Source: JBBIQS01 sp037442205 (GTDB lineage Bacteria > Myxococcota > Myxococcia > Myxococcales > UBA5297). From it: a stretch of 64,000 nucleotides of DNA. Shown piece after piece: positions 1-9,199 of the stretch. The stretch covers positions 87,132-151,131 of the forward strand of contig JBBIQS010000006.1 of assembly GCA_037442205.1 (NCBI GenBank), written 5' to 3'. The position numbers and the translations under genes are program-made. Position 1 is the first letter of the stretch, and the number at the start of each line of letters is the position of its first letter. Below the pieces are notes generated by a model. The model saw nothing but the letters and a program-made list of their open reading frames with translations. It made no database searches and was not told where the DNA came from.

Positions 1-584
1 TCCTCCGGGTCGAGCTCGATCTCCAGATCGTTGAGGTCGAAGGCCGCCAGGCCCAGAGTGTCGAGCAGGCAGGTCGGCGGCCGCGGCCGCTCGCGCAGCT
101 GGACGAACAGCTCCACCGGGACCCGCCCGCCGCTCTGCTCGCGAACCAGCTGGGCGGCTGGTGCGGCCGGCAGCAGGATCCCCGAGCCCGGCTGGAGCCA
201 GGCGAGCGCGTAGGTGGTGCGCAGCGCCGCCGCCGCCGCCCGGGCCACCAGCTCGTGGGCCAGCTCGCGCGGGCAGCGCTCCGGCAGCGCCCTCACCTCG
301 AGCCGGCAGGTGTGCCGGCGCACCTCCCGCAACAACTCCTCCGACGCCAGCGCCTGCTCCAGGTGGGCCATGGGCAGCGGGACGTTGAAGGCCTCCACGT
401 CCACCAGCGCTCCCTCGAAGTCCACCGTCAGGACCCAGGGCGAGTTGGGCTGGGCGTCGCGCAGGAAGAGATGGGCCTGGCAGTCCTTGAGCCCGGCGTC
501 CGAGCACAACCGCTGCCACTGCGCCGGCGTGAAGCGCGGCATCTCACCGAGCAGCACGATGGCCGATGCGAGTGCGTGCTCCAT
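1..584 (-). CDS. DUF4261-like protein, 3' part cut by window edge
   Basis: The minus strand is open from an ATG at 584 to the left edge of the window, giving at least 194 residues; the C-terminus lies outside. The N-terminus reads MEHALASAIVLLGEMPRF. The pattern of a hydrophobic opening strand, a central 'GALVDVEAFNVPLP' segment and a later 'YALAWLQPGSGILLPA' segment resembles the DUF4261 family, whose function is unknown. No signal peptide or membrane span is visible, so it is probably cytosolic. It is divergent from the small gene at 761. The reading frame is well supported by its protein-like composition; the family name is by recollection of the pattern only. Confidence 0.7.
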   Translation of the reverse strand, partial: MEHALASAIVLLGEMPRFTPAQWQRLCSDAGLKDCQAHLFLRDAQPNSPWVLTVDFEGALVDVEAFNVPLPMAHLEQALASEELLREVRRHTCRLEVRALPERCPRELAHELVARAAAAALRTTYALAWLQPGSGILLPAAPAAQLVREQSGGRVPVELFVQLRERPRPPTCLLDTLGLAAFDLNDLEIELDPE

Positions 585-760
585 CCTGACGGGCTGCCCT
601 CCTCGCCGATCCCGGAAAGTCGGGAAACGGGCGCCTCCACTACCACAGCCGCGGGCCGGCGGGATAGCGACCAGAATTTTTCCCGCTCGGCGACCCTTCC
701 AATCCTCTGTTGCGCCGGCGCCCTCCAGCCGTGAAACTGCCGGCGCCAAGGAGCCCTGCG

Positions 761-1024
761 ATGAAGTTCCAGATACGCACCCGAGACGGCGAGCTCACGG
801 TCGGCAGCTACGCGGAGCTGCGGGTGCTCTACCAGCGCCAGTTCGTCGGCGACGACGACGAGGTGCGTCGCGAGGGCTCTGACCGGTGGGTGAAGGCGGG
901 GACCATGCCCGACCTGCAGGCGATCAAGCCGAAGCCGTGGCTCCACGGCTTCGAGTTCGCCTGGCTCGTGGCCGCCATCGCCATCCTCTCCCTGGTCCTT
1001 GTTCTCTTGATGGGCCGCCGCTAG
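761..1024 (+). CDS. small single-span membrane protein, GYF_2-like head
   Basis: This is an 87-residue protein. The ATG at 761 is chosen over an in-frame ATG at 710 because AAGGAG lies seven bases upstream and the extra residues are Arg/Pro-rich noise. Residues 1-55 form a soluble head (MKFQIRTRDGELTVGSYAEL) resembling the small GYF_2-type or sensor-like domains that precede a membrane anchor. Residues about 62-84 are a single hydrophobic helix ending in Arg-Arg, so the head probably faces the cytoplasm. It is followed 16 bases later by another small gene, and the two are probably co-transcribed. The specific function is unknown. Confidence 0.7.
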   Translation: MKFQIRTRDGELTVGSYAELRVLYQRQFVGDDDEVRREGSDRWVKAGTMPDLQAIKPKPWLHGFEFAWLVAAIAILSLVLVLLMGRR

Positions 1025-1040
1025 GCCCGGAGGCGCGACC

Positions 1041-1277
1041 ATGGCCAAGGCCACGATGAAGGGGTTGGACTGCGAGGTCCGGGTGACCCGCGACTTCAGC
1101 GACACCTGGGCGGTGGAGGTGGCCCCGGTGCTGCCCGAGCCGCGCAAGTGGGAGACCTACAAACCCTTCCCCGCGCGGCTGGTCGTCAAGCTCCACGCCG
1201 CCAGCAGCGAGGGCGCCGCCAAGGGCGCGCTCGAGCTGCTCAAGCAGCAGAAGGCCATCGACGACTACATCGCCTGA
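1041..1277 (+). CDS. small hypothetical protein
   Basis: This is a 78-residue, soluble, mixed-charge protein beginning MAKATMKGLDCEVRVTRDF. It has no signal peptide and no membrane span. The C-terminal half looks like an alpha helix rich in Ala and Lys. The start at 1041 is 16 bases after the preceding small gene, suggesting a two-gene transcript. I do not recognise a family. The alternating hydrophobic residues and natural amino-acid balance suggest a real gene rather than a chance frame. Confidence 0.6.
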   Translation: MAKATMKGLDCEVRVTRDFSDTWAVEVAPVLPEPRKWETYKPFPARLVVKLHAASSEGAAKGALELLKQQKAIDDYIA

Positions 1278-1289
1278 TTCGCCGCGCGC

Positions 1290-3266
1290 TCAGGCGCTGG
1301 CCGCCTCGGGCCCGCCCACCAGCACCCGCACCGGCAGCACCATGGCGTTGAGCCCGGCGAACTGCAGCCGCCGCTGCAGCACGTAGGCGGTCTCGTTGTG
1401 CAGCAGCCGCTGGGTCCAGCCCTCGCGCTGGAAGATCAGCTTGCCGGCGAAGTACATCGCGCGCGGGAACTCCTTGGCGATCTCCTGGCACAGTCGCTGG
1501 GCCTCGGGCACGGTCTCGGTCCCCATCGACATCCGCGAGCTGGCGGCCATCCCCAGGCTCTGCGCCAGCTGCACGTAGCGGCGCAGGTTCTCCTCGGTCT
1601 GGGCGCGGACCTGCTCCACCTCCTCCACCCCCTTCATCCGCGCCGAGTCGATGACCCCCACGGAGACGAAGACCACGTTCTTGAAGTAGCCGGGGAACAG
1701 CCGCTGCACCGTCAGCAGCGCGTGGATCCCCAGGCCGGCGAAGCGCGCCACCAGCAGCACCGCCGTCGGCGCCGAGGGATCGAGCGGCTTGGGCTGCTCC
1801 GGCGGCACCTGCGGCAGCGCCTCCATCACCTCGTCCAGCCGCCGCAGGCTGTGCGCCACCTTCTCGTAGTGCCGGCGGATGGCGAAGCAGATCCCCACCA
1901 GCACCGAGGTGACCACCAGCGTCACCCACCCTCCCTGGCTGAACTTCTCGTACAGGCTCACCGCCAGGATCGACACGCACAGCAGCAGCCCCACCACGTG
2001 GACGCTGATGTGCTGCCCCCAGCGGGCCAGCGTCCTGCGCCCCTTGAACCAGAAGCGCACCATTCCCAGCTGGCTCAGCGAGAAGGTGAGGAAGACGTTG
2101 ATCGAGTACATCAGCACCAGGGTGCTGATATCCCCGCCGGTGTAGAGCAGCGTCAGGATCGAGGCGCTGGAGATCAGCACCACCCCGTCGAGCATCACCA
2201 GCCGCACCGACAGCTGGGCGAAGCGGGTGGGCAGCCAGGCGTCGTTGGCCATGTTGGCCATCACCCGCGGCCCGTCGATGAACCCGGTCTGGGCGGCCAC
2301 GAACAACAGCGCGGTCTCCGCGGCCAGGGTCAGCACCTCGAATGGCCGCGCGAAGATCCCCAGCTCCCGCGAGAATCCCTCGGCCAGCACCGCGTTGAGG
2401 GTCTTGCCCGGGACCAGGTTCACCCGCGCCAGCAGGTAGCAGAGGGTGATCCCGCCGGCGACCACCGCCAGCGACAACGCCATGTAGAACATGGTCCGCT
2501 TGGCGGTCTCGACCTTGGGCTCGCGCATGATCTGCAGGCCGTTGGAGACCGCCTCGATGCCGGTGTAGGTGCCGGCGCCCATCGAGTAGGCGCGCAGAAA
2601 CAGCGCCGCCACCCCGCCCACCCCCAGGCTGGCCACCGCCGACTGGAAGTCGGTGCTGGCCCGGCTGCCGATGGCCCGCAGGTCGGCCAGATGGACGACG
2701 ATCGTCCCGCCGATCAACAGGGCGTGGGTGACCAGAAAGACCAGGAAGATCGGCATCAACAGCGTCACCGACTCGCGCACCCCGCGCAGGTTGAGCATCA
2801 TCAACAGCAGGATGGCGGCCAGCTCGACCCCCAGCTTGTAGGGGGCGAGGCTCTCCGGCAGGAAGCTGAAGCAGGCGTCGGCGCCGGCGGCGATCGAGGT
2901 GCTGATGGTCAACACGTAGTCCACCAGCAGCGCCGCCCCCGACACCACCCCGAAGCGCGGCGACAGGAGCTTGCTGGCCACCACGTAGCCGCCGCCGCCG
3001 AACGGGAAGTGCTCGATGATGCGGGTGTAGGAGTAGCTGATGATCGCCACCGTCAGCGCGGTGGCCACCGCCAGCCCCAGCGCCAGGTAGTGGTGCTGCC
3101 CCAGCGCCTTGAACGACTCCTCCGGGCCGTAGGAGCTCGACGACAGCCCGTCCGCCCCCAGCCCCACCCAGGCCAGAAAGGCCACCAGGCTGATCTGGTG
3201 GTAGGTGCGCGGGTCGTCGACCCGCCTGGGGGCTCCGAAGAGCAGCCGGCGCAGCGGCTGGGCCAT
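1290..3266 (-). CDS. APC-superfamily permease with C-terminal cytosolic domain
   Basis: A 658-residue amino-acid/polyamine/cation (APC) family transporter. The N-terminal two thirds has about 12 hydrophobic helices with the family's helix-1 signature region 'GADGLSSSSYGPEE' and the 'PFGGGGYVVASK' segment near helix 3. After the last helix comes a soluble tail of about 170 residues (from about residue 490) with a Rossmann-like pattern 'VVFVSVGVID'. That layout resembles KimA-type potassium importers as well as some amino-acid permeases, so the substrate is uncertain. The ATG at 3266 is preferred because GGAG sits five bases upstream; an in-frame GTG at 3314 would add an Arg-rich leader without a ribosome site. 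Confidence 0.85.
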   Translation of the reverse strand: MAQPLRRLLFGAPRRVDDPRTYHQISLVAFLAWVGLGADGLSSSSYGPEESFKALGQHHYLALGLAVATALTVAIISYSYTRIIEHFPFGGGGYVVASKLLSPRFGVVSGAALLVDYVLTISTSIAAGADACFSFLPESLAPYKLGVELAAILLLMMLNLRGVRESVTLLMPIFLVFLVTHALLIGGTIVVHLADLRAIGSRASTDFQSAVASLGVGGVAALFLRAYSMGAGTYTGIEAVSNGLQIMREPKVETAKRTMFYMALSLAVVAGGITLCYLLARVNLVPGKTLNAVLAEGFSRELGIFARPFEVLTLAAETALLFVAAQTGFIDGPRVMANMANDAWLPTRFAQLSVRLVMLDGVVLISSASILTLLYTGGDISTLVLMYSINVFLTFSLSQLGMVRFWFKGRRTLARWGQHISVHVVGLLLCVSILAVSLYEKFSQGGWVTLVVTSVLVGICFAIRRHYEKVAHSLRRLDEVMEALPQVPPEQPKPLDPSAPTAVLLVARFAGLGIHALLTVQRLFPGYFKNVVFVSVGVIDSARMKGVEEVEQVRAQTEENLRRYVQLAQSLGMAASSRMSMGTETVPEAQRLCQEIAKEFPRAMYFAGKLIFQREGWTQRLLHNETAYVLQRRLQFAGLNAMVLPVRVLVGGPEAASA

Positions 3267-3418
3267 GGCCTCTCCGAGCGGCCTTCCGGCGACCGGCCGA
3301 AAGGGCCGGCTCACCCGCGAAGGTGGTCCCGCCCGGCCCCGCCGGCAACGACCGGCACCCGGAAAGCCCAGCGCTGGCGGGGGCTTTCAGCCCCGCCGGC
3401 GCGGGTCGGACCCGACCG

Positions 3419-4606
3419 CTACTTGCGCACGTCGGCGCAGGTCAGCCCCTCCAGCGGCTTGCAGTTCATGCCGATCTGGCAGCCGCCGGTGTCGCCGAAG
3501 TCGACGCAGCGGATCTTGCGGCAGCCGGCGCCGGTGTTGATGTCGCAGGGGCGCTTGGAGATGTCGCAGGTCCGAGTGACGGTGTCGCAGCTGTCCTGGG
3601 CGCAGTCGTCGTCGAGGATGCAGCTGCAGAAGCTCTGGTTGGCGCCCTCGTGCTTGAGGCACTTGCCGGCGCAGAAGCCGGTCTTGGCGCCGGGGTCCTT
3701 GGCGCAGAAGCCGTGCAGCGGGCAGTCGCTGTCCAGGGTGCACACCTGGCTGGAGCGCTTCTCCGGGCTGGAGCAGTCGCTGTCGGCGAAGCACTGCCAC
3801 TTCATGTAGACCACGATCACGTCGGCGCAGTCGTAGCCGTTGGCGCACTGCTGACCGTCGGAGCAGTCCACCCCGCAGTAGGTGGTGGAGGTGTAGGTGC
3901 TGTAGAGGCAGAAGTTGGGGCCGGTGCCGCAGGTCTCCGAGCCGGGGGCGTAGACGCAGTTGTCGCAGTAGGGCCGCAGCTTGGGGTCGTAGTCGTTGAT
4001 GCACTGCTTGAGGCCGCCGCCGGGAGGCGTGGCGCAGACCTCGCCGAACTTGCAGTAGCTGTTGTCGACGCAGGTGCCGCTGACGCAGGCGCCGATCGGG
4101 CACTTCTGGCGGTCGGCGGCGCTGGTGGCGTCGCAGGTGCAGGGCGCCTGGACCTGGGCGCCGCTGGCGTCGGTGGTGGTGCAGATGCAGGCGTCGCCCA
4201 GGTTGCAGTCGCCGCTGGCGCGGCAGCCCGGCTTGCAGAGGTTGGTGGCCAGGTCGCACAGCTGGCCCTGCTTGCAGTGCAGATCCGAGGCGCAGCGGCC
4301 GTTGGCCAGGCAGGTATTGCTGGCCGGGTCGCAGAAGTAGCCGGCCGGGCAGTCGCGGGTCTCGTAGCAGCCGACCTTGGCCTGGCAGTAGCCCTGGGCG
4401 TTGCAGGTCTCGCCCGGCTTGCAGGCGCCGTTGGTCCGGCACAGGCACTCGCCGGTGTCCCGATTGCAGCGGAAGTTCTGCACGCTGCCGCAGTCCTCGT
4501 CGGTGCTGCAGCCGCTGACCAGCTGCTTGTTCGACTTGCAGCCCGCGGCCAGCGACGCGCCGAGCAGCGCCGAAAACGTCAGTGCGATCAGGAGATAGCG
4601 GCTCAC
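3419..4606 (-). CDS. very Cys-rich lipoprotein (fifth gene of lipoprotein operon)
   Basis: A 395-residue lipoprotein with about 55 cysteines (about 14%). It starts at a GTG that overlaps the upstream stop codon (GTGA), so translation is probably coupled. Residues 1-21 are a signal peptide ending in Ala-Ala-Gly-Cys, an acceptable lipobox. The rest is a chain of short modules of the type 'CxxDxDC...GxxC...TGxC', as seen in disulfide-rich Dickkopf/EGF-like repeats that are common in myxobacterial surface proteins. No enzyme motif is visible. It is the last gene of the five-gene run beginning at 11789. A structural, disulfide-stabilised role outside the cytoplasm is inferred. Confidence 0.8.
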   Translation of the reverse strand: MSRYLLIALTFSALLGASLAAGCKSNKQLVSGCSTDEDCGSVQNFRCNRDTGECLCRTNGACKPGETCNAQGYCQAKVGCYETRDCPAGYFCDPASNTCLANGRCASDLHCKQGQLCDLATNLCKPGCRASGDCNLGDACICTTTDASGAQVQAPCTCDATSAADRQKCPIGACVSGTCVDNSYCKFGEVCATPPGGGLKQCINDYDPKLRPYCDNCVYAPGSETCGTGPNFCLYSTYTSTTYCGVDCSDGQQCANGYDCADVIVVYMKWQCFADSDCSSPEKRSSQVCTLDSDCPLHGFCAKDPGAKTGFCAGKCLKHEGANQSFCSCILDDDCAQDSCDTVTRTCDISKRPCDINTGAGCRKIRCVDFGDTGGCQIGMNCKPLEGLTCADVRK

Positions 4607-7600
4607 GGGATGACCAACCCTTGCTCGTGGGTGTAGCTGCTCCAGGCGTCCAGCGACAGCTGGTTGTAGCTCCAGTGGGCATAGTCGAAGCGCGGGGCGC
4701 GCACCGCCACCAGGTCGAAGACGAGCAGGTCCTCGGGAGCCAGCCCGGCCTGCACCTGGCTCCACAGCGCCCCCGGCGCCGCCGTCGACCGCGCCGTCCC
4801 GGGGAGGATCACCGTCCAGACCAGGGTCGAGGCGCTGGGGCTCAGCTGGAACAGCCGCACCTGGAACAGCTCGGGCTCGGCCCCGGGGGTCATCGTCCAG
4901 CTGAGGGTCCCGGTGAAGCGCTCGAAGGCGGTGGGATGCTCAACGGTGATGAAGCCCATCATCGGCCCGATGGTCAGCCCCGCCGCCAGCTCGCCGTACT
5001 GCTTGCGGAAACAGATCGACTGCGGCAGGTCGGTGCCGCTGACGACCTGGGACAGGAAGGTGAAGTTACCGGCGTCCAGCCGCGGCAGCGCCGGCAGCGA
5101 CAGGTCGGCCACCGTCCCGGCGGCGCGGCCCATCGGGATGACACCCTCGCCGCCCAGGTTGAGCCAGGCGTAGACCCGGGCGCTGACCCCGGGGACGTGG
5201 ACCAGCAGAGTGTCGAGGTGGATCGGAGCGGTCTGGTCCAGGTGCATGTCGAGGATGATGTCCTGGCCCACCGCCGGCTGGTCGGGGGTGGCCTGCACCG
5301 AGCGGCGCACGCCCATCAGCAGCGGGGTGAACTGGCCGGTGGCGGCGACGTAGATGCCGTAGACCGCGTAGATCGCCCGCAGGCCGCGACCGGTGAAGAC
5401 GCTGTAGCCGTCGCCGTCGTGCTCGACGACCCAGCGCTCGCCGCTCTGGGTGCGCTGGTCGGGGGTGATGCCGGTGCTCATCGGCTCGGTGAAATAGAGC
5501 GACTGCGGGGCCACCCACACCTCGGCGCGCTCGCTCTCGCCGGGCTTGAGCGACCGCGGCAGCTTGAAGCCCATCACCCGGCCGGTGACGATCGACGGCT
5601 GCTGAGGCGGCGGCCCCATGCCCGAGCCCGAGCCGCCGGAGTTGGGCCCGATATAGACGGTGAGGTTCTCCGAGGCCTGGTTGGCCACGGTGATCGACTC
5701 CCAGCCGGCCTTCATCACCGTCACCAGCTGGCCCTTGACCAGGCTGGGATCGCTGAAGGTCAGCTGCCCGCGGCGATCGGTCAGTCCCTGGAACGGCGTG
5801 GTGGGATCGGTCCCGAGCATCACCGTGGCCTGGGCCACCGGCTCGCCGTAGTTGGTGAAGCTGGAGTTGAGGACGGTGACGTTCAGGGTGCCGGCGATGG
5901 GGCCGCCGGTGCTGCCGCCGCTGCCGTTGCGGGGATCGAAGTAGGTGAAGGCGCCGGGAGCCACGTCGCGGCCAGAGGCATCGCGGACCGCCACGTCGGC
6001 CGGGCCGCTCTTGCCGGGCGGGGTGCGGCCGGTGAGGGTGTGGGCGTCGAGGACCTTGAGATCGCGCAGCGGCGAGCCGCCGACCTCGGCGATCACCCCA
6101 GGGGCGAAGCCGGTGCCCATCACCGTCACCAAGGTTCCACCGGCGATGGCCCCGGAGGCCGGGGCGATGCGGCCCAGCGACAAAGCCTCGACGAAGGTGT
6201 AGCCGCCAGAGAGCACGTCGCGGTTGTCGTGATCGGCGGGATCGCGCACCACCACATCCACCGCGCCCGAGCCCGGCGGGGTGGCGGCGGTGAGATGGGT
6301 GGCGTCGGTCCGCGCCAGCGAGGTCGCCGGCATGGCGCCAAACAGAAGCTCCAGCCCGTCGACGAAGCCGGCGCCTGCCACGGCCACCGACTGGCCGCCC
6401 ACCGCGGGTCCGGAGGTCGGGGTGACGCCGGCAAGGGACACGTTGTAGCGGTAGCCGGAGCCCAGAGTCGCCTGGCCAGCGGCTGCGGAGACCGCGAGGT
6501 CGACCCGGGTGTTTGCCGCGCCGGCGGGGACGGTGACCACGAGCGAGTTGGCGTCCGCGGAGACGACGGTGGCGGCGATGCCGCCGAAAGTGGCCGAGGC
6601 GGTGGCGAGGCCGCTTCCGACCAGTGTGACCCGATTGCCTCCTCGAGCCGGGCCGTACGCCGGCACCACGCCGACGATGCCGAGGCTGGTGGCAGCGGGA
6701 TCGAAGTAGACGAACCCGCCCTTGAGTGTCTTGGAACCCTGGCCGGCGACCACCACCACGTCGGCCGGACCTGCAGCAGCCGCCGCCGGAGTCGTCAGCT
6801 GCAGGTTCTGGGCATCGGCGGAAGTGAAGCTCGCGGCCAGGCCGCCGACGGTGACCGAGGTGACTCCGGTCAACCCCTTGCCGCTCAAGGTGGCGACCGT
6901 TCCACCGGCGATCGGGCCATAGGCCGGCGCCAGCGACTCCAGCGCCACGGCGTCGAAGTACTCGAAGGCCCGCCGCAGCTCCACCGCGCCGTTCTTGTTG
7001 AAGATTCTCAGGTCGCTCGGGCCGGCGGCCCCCGGCGGAGTGGTGGCGCGAACGGTGTGGGCATCGACCAGCACCACCCGCGGCGAGGCCTTGCCGGCGA
7101 AGAGGACGGTGGGTGCGCTGTCGAAGCCGTCTCCCTTGATCTCCACCTCGGTGCCGCCCTCGGTCGGGCCGCGGACGGGCGTGAAGCTGCTCACCACCAG
7201 GTCGATGAAGTAGGTGAAGCAGCCGCTGCAGGTGGTGGTGCCGTTGGGGTTCTTGATGGAGACGTCGGCCGCGCCCGCCGGGTTGGGCGGGCTGGTGACC
7301 TCGAGGGTGTCGTCGTCGATGATCCTGAAATCGCTGGCTTCATTGGTGCCGAAGAAGATGTGAGTAGACTTCTTGGCGTCGGTGGCCCCTTCAGCGAAGC
7401 CGCGGAAGAAGCCTCCGCCCTCGATGGTCACCGCCGTGCCGCCGAACACTGGGCCGCGCGCCGGAACCACCTGCCGGATCACGGTCACCGAGGGCCCGGC
7501 ATCCACGACTCCGGCGTCCGGCAGCGGCGGATCGCAGTTGATGAAGTCGCAGGGATCGGCGTCGGCGGTGTCCTGGACTGCGCCGTCGGAGTCGGCACCG

Positions 7601-7698
7601 GCGTCGGCGCTGGTGTTCGCCGGGGAGCAGGAGCAGCCAGGCGCGAGCAGGCCGGCGACCAGGGCGGCCAGGAGGGCCCAGCGAATCGGCGTTTCCAT
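4603..7698 (-). CDS. large lipoprotein with about six IPT/TIG repeats
   Basis: A 1031-residue protein with signal peptide and lipobox (Ala-Pro-Gly-Cys at about residue 23), followed by an acidic Asp/Ala-rich linker. From about residue 70 to 600 there are six IPT/TIG immunoglobulin-like repeats, each recognisable by 'P..GP..GGT.VT..G.GF'. Next, at about 615-700, is a carboxypeptidase-regulatory-like fold ('VAQATVMLGTDPTTPFQGLTD'), then about 330 residues of unassigned beta-rich sequence. TIG repeats usually build elongated surface stalks or glycan and protein binders. The ATG at 7698 is ten bases after the upstream stop; an in-frame start at 7719 would overlap that gene. This is the fourth gene of the lipoprotein operon. 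Confidence 0.85.
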   Translation of the reverse strand: METPIRWALLAALVAGLLAPGCSCSPANTSADAGADSDGAVQDTADADPCDFINCDPPLPDAGVVDAGPSVTVIRQVVPARGPVFGGTAVTIEGGGFFRGFAEGATDAKKSTHIFFGTNEASDFRIIDDDTLEVTSPPNPAGAADVSIKNPNGTTTCSGCFTYFIDLVVSSFTPVRGPTEGGTEVEIKGDGFDSAPTVLFAGKASPRVVLVDAHTVRATTPPGAAGPSDLRIFNKNGAVELRRAFEYFDAVALESLAPAYGPIAGGTVATLSGKGLTGVTSVTVGGLAASFTSADAQNLQLTTPAAAAAGPADVVVVAGQGSKTLKGGFVYFDPAATSLGIVGVVPAYGPARGGNRVTLVGSGLATASATFGGIAATVVSADANSLVVTVPAGAANTRVDLAVSAAAGQATLGSGYRYNVSLAGVTPTSGPAVGGQSVAVAGAGFVDGLELLFGAMPATSLARTDATHLTAATPPGSGAVDVVVRDPADHDNRDVLSGGYTFVEALSLGRIAPASGAIAGGTLVTVMGTGFAPGVIAEVGGSPLRDLKVLDAHTLTGRTPPGKSGPADVAVRDASGRDVAPGAFTYFDPRNGSGGSTGGPIAGTLNVTVLNSSFTNYGEPVAQATVMLGTDPTTPFQGLTDRRGQLTFSDPSLVKGQLVTVMKAGWESITVANQASENLTVYIGPNSGGSGSGMGPPPQQPSIVTGRVMGFKLPRSLKPGESERAEVWVAPQSLYFTEPMSTGITPDQRTQSGERWVVEHDGDGYSVFTGRGLRAIYAVYGIYVAATGQFTPLLMGVRRSVQATPDQPAVGQDIILDMHLDQTAPIHLDTLLVHVPGVSARVYAWLNLGGEGVIPMGRAAGTVADLSLPALPRLDAGNFTFLSQVVSGTDLPQSICFRKQYGELAAGLTIGPMMGFITVEHPTAFERFTGTLSWTMTPGAEPELFQVRLFQLSPSASTLVWTVILPGTARSTAAPGALWSQVQAGLAPEDLLVFDLVAVRAPRFDYAHWSYNQLSLDAWSSYTHEQGLVIP

Positions 7699-7708
7699 AG
7701 CAACACCC

Positions 7709-9199
7709 TCAAGGCACATAGGCGATCCGCAGGTAGTAGGAGTCGTGCGCGCGCCAGTCGGCAGACGAGACCTTCACTAGCACCTGGCCTCCGACGATCT
7801 GCCCCGCGGTCAGCTGGACGGTCTCCACCGGATCGGTGGTGGCGCTCGTTCCCAGCACGGTGGCGCCGTTGGCGGTGAGCAGCTGCAGGTCGGCGTCGCC
7901 CTCGGTGGGAACGTAGTGCAACTCGACGCTCACTCCCTGGCCGGTGGGCACGTCTACCAGGAAGTAGTCGACATCGGCACCGCACAAGGTCAGCTGGTTG
8001 AGCTCGCCCTGGTCGCGCACGGCGGTGGCGCTGGCCGGGGTGTCGTTGGGCTCGAAGCGGTCGTCGCCGCAGGGCGTGCCCTTGGAGATCGACAGCCGCA
8101 GCCCGTAGTCGACGTAGGGGTCGGTCGACTCCATCCGCAGGTAGAAGGTGCCGTCGCGCGAGGCCATGCGGTCGAGCGCCAGGTTGCCCACGCCGACGAT
8201 GCGCCCAGTCGGATCGAGCAGCCGGGTGGTCACCACCGGCTCGAGCAGCGGGTCGGCGTCGACGAAGACGTCGAGCAGGTCGCCGCGGGAGAGCGTCAGC
8301 GAGAACCAGTCCTGGACCCGGTCGCATAGGGTCAGGCCCGGATAGCTGCCGGCGGTCAGCGGCTTGGCGGTCGCCTGATCGTGGTTGGGCTCGAAGCGAT
8401 CCGGCTGGCAGGCGCGCTTGACGCACTTGCCCGCGGCGATGTCGCAGCGCTCGTCCCTGAGGCAGTCCTCGTCGGTCAGGCAGGGAGGCGGCTTGTCGGT
8501 GCAGAAGCCGGTGGCGGGGTTGCAGATCAGCGGGACCTGGCAGTCGCGGCCGGAGAGGCAGCGCGCCGAGCCGTCGGCCACGCAGGTGAGCTTGCCTGGA
8601 TCGCAGACCAGGCCGCCGGGGCAGTCGGTGCTGTCGGCGCAGTCGGCGCAGCGGCTGTCCACGCACTTCTGGCCGGCGGCGCAGATCTGCCCCTGGTTCT
8701 CGGGCGTGCAGCGCAGCATGCAGGTGTGCGTCGGCACGTTGCACAGCTCCGCCGGAGCGCAGTCGAGGTCCACCAGGCAGCCGATGTTTTCCTCGCAGAC
8801 CTGGTTAGTTCGGTTGCAGCGCTGGCCGTCGGCCAGGCAGTGGTCGGCGACGCAGAGGACCGCGTCCTTCTCCGGGATGCACAGCCCCTGGACGCACAGC
8901 TTGCCGGCGTCGCAGTCGGCGTTGAGGCGGCAGGTGTCGCCCCAGCCCGGGCGGAAGACGCAGACCCGCTTCTCCGGCTCGCACAGCTCCCGCAGCTCGC
9001 ACTGGCCGTCGCTGTCGCAGCCGGTGCACTCGAAGTTGGCCGAGCAGAGCTTGCCCTTGTAGGCGTCGCCCTTGGCGCTGCAGTCGGCGCGGGTGTCGCA
9101 CTCGTGGGGGCCGGCGTCGGGAGCCGACTCCTGCTTCTTGGGGCAGCCGGCCAGCAGCAGCGCAGCCAGCAGGCTCGGGACGATGAGCGCCGATCTCAC
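7709..9199 (-). CDS. Cys-rich lipoprotein with two PPC domains
   Basis: A 496-residue protein starting at a GTG inside GTGA, overlapping the stop of the upstream gene. The signal peptide ends in a perfect lipobox (Leu-Ala-Gly-Cys). Residues about 30-270 are Cys-rich repeats like those of the last gene of the operon ('CxxDxDC', 'GxxCxxNFxCxGC'). Residues about 275-375 and 385-496 are two tandem PPC (bacterial pre-peptidase C-terminal) folds, each opening with 'DRFEPN..'. PPC domains are beta-sandwiches usually attached to secreted enzymes; here no protease is fused. Third gene of the operon. Confidence 0.85.
   Translation of the reverse strand: MRSALIVPSLLAALLLAGCPKKQESAPDAGPHECDTRADCSAKGDAYKGKLCSANFECTGCDSDGQCELRELCEPEKRVCVFRPGWGDTCRLNADCDAGKLCVQGLCIPEKDAVLCVADHCLADGQRCNRTNQVCEENIGCLVDLDCAPAELCNVPTHTCMLRCTPENQGQICAAGQKCVDSRCADCADSTDCPGGLVCDPGKLTCVADGSARCLSGRDCQVPLICNPATGFCTDKPPPCLTDEDCLRDERCDIAAGKCVKRACQPDRFEPNHDQATAKPLTAGSYPGLTLCDRVQDWFSLTLSRGDLLDVFVDADPLLEPVVTTRLLDPTGRIVGVGNLALDRMASRDGTFYLRMESTDPYVDYGLRLSISKGTPCGDDRFEPNDTPASATAVRDQGELNQLTLCGADVDYFLVDVPTGQGVSVELHYVPTEGDADLQLLTANGATVLGTSATTDPVETVQLTAGQIVGGQVLVKVSSADWRAHDSYYLRIAYVP

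Noticed and set aside
1398..3809. 803-codon open frame on the plus strand opposite the APC permease
   Set aside because: The protein is His/Gln/Arg-rich noise typical of the antisense of a GC-rich membrane protein gene; the minus-strand frame has clear APC motifs.
4582..7878. 1098-codon open frame opposite the TIG lipoprotein
   Set aside because: Gly/Arg/His-rich composition without any domain; the minus strand encodes regular TIG repeats with a lipoprotein signal.
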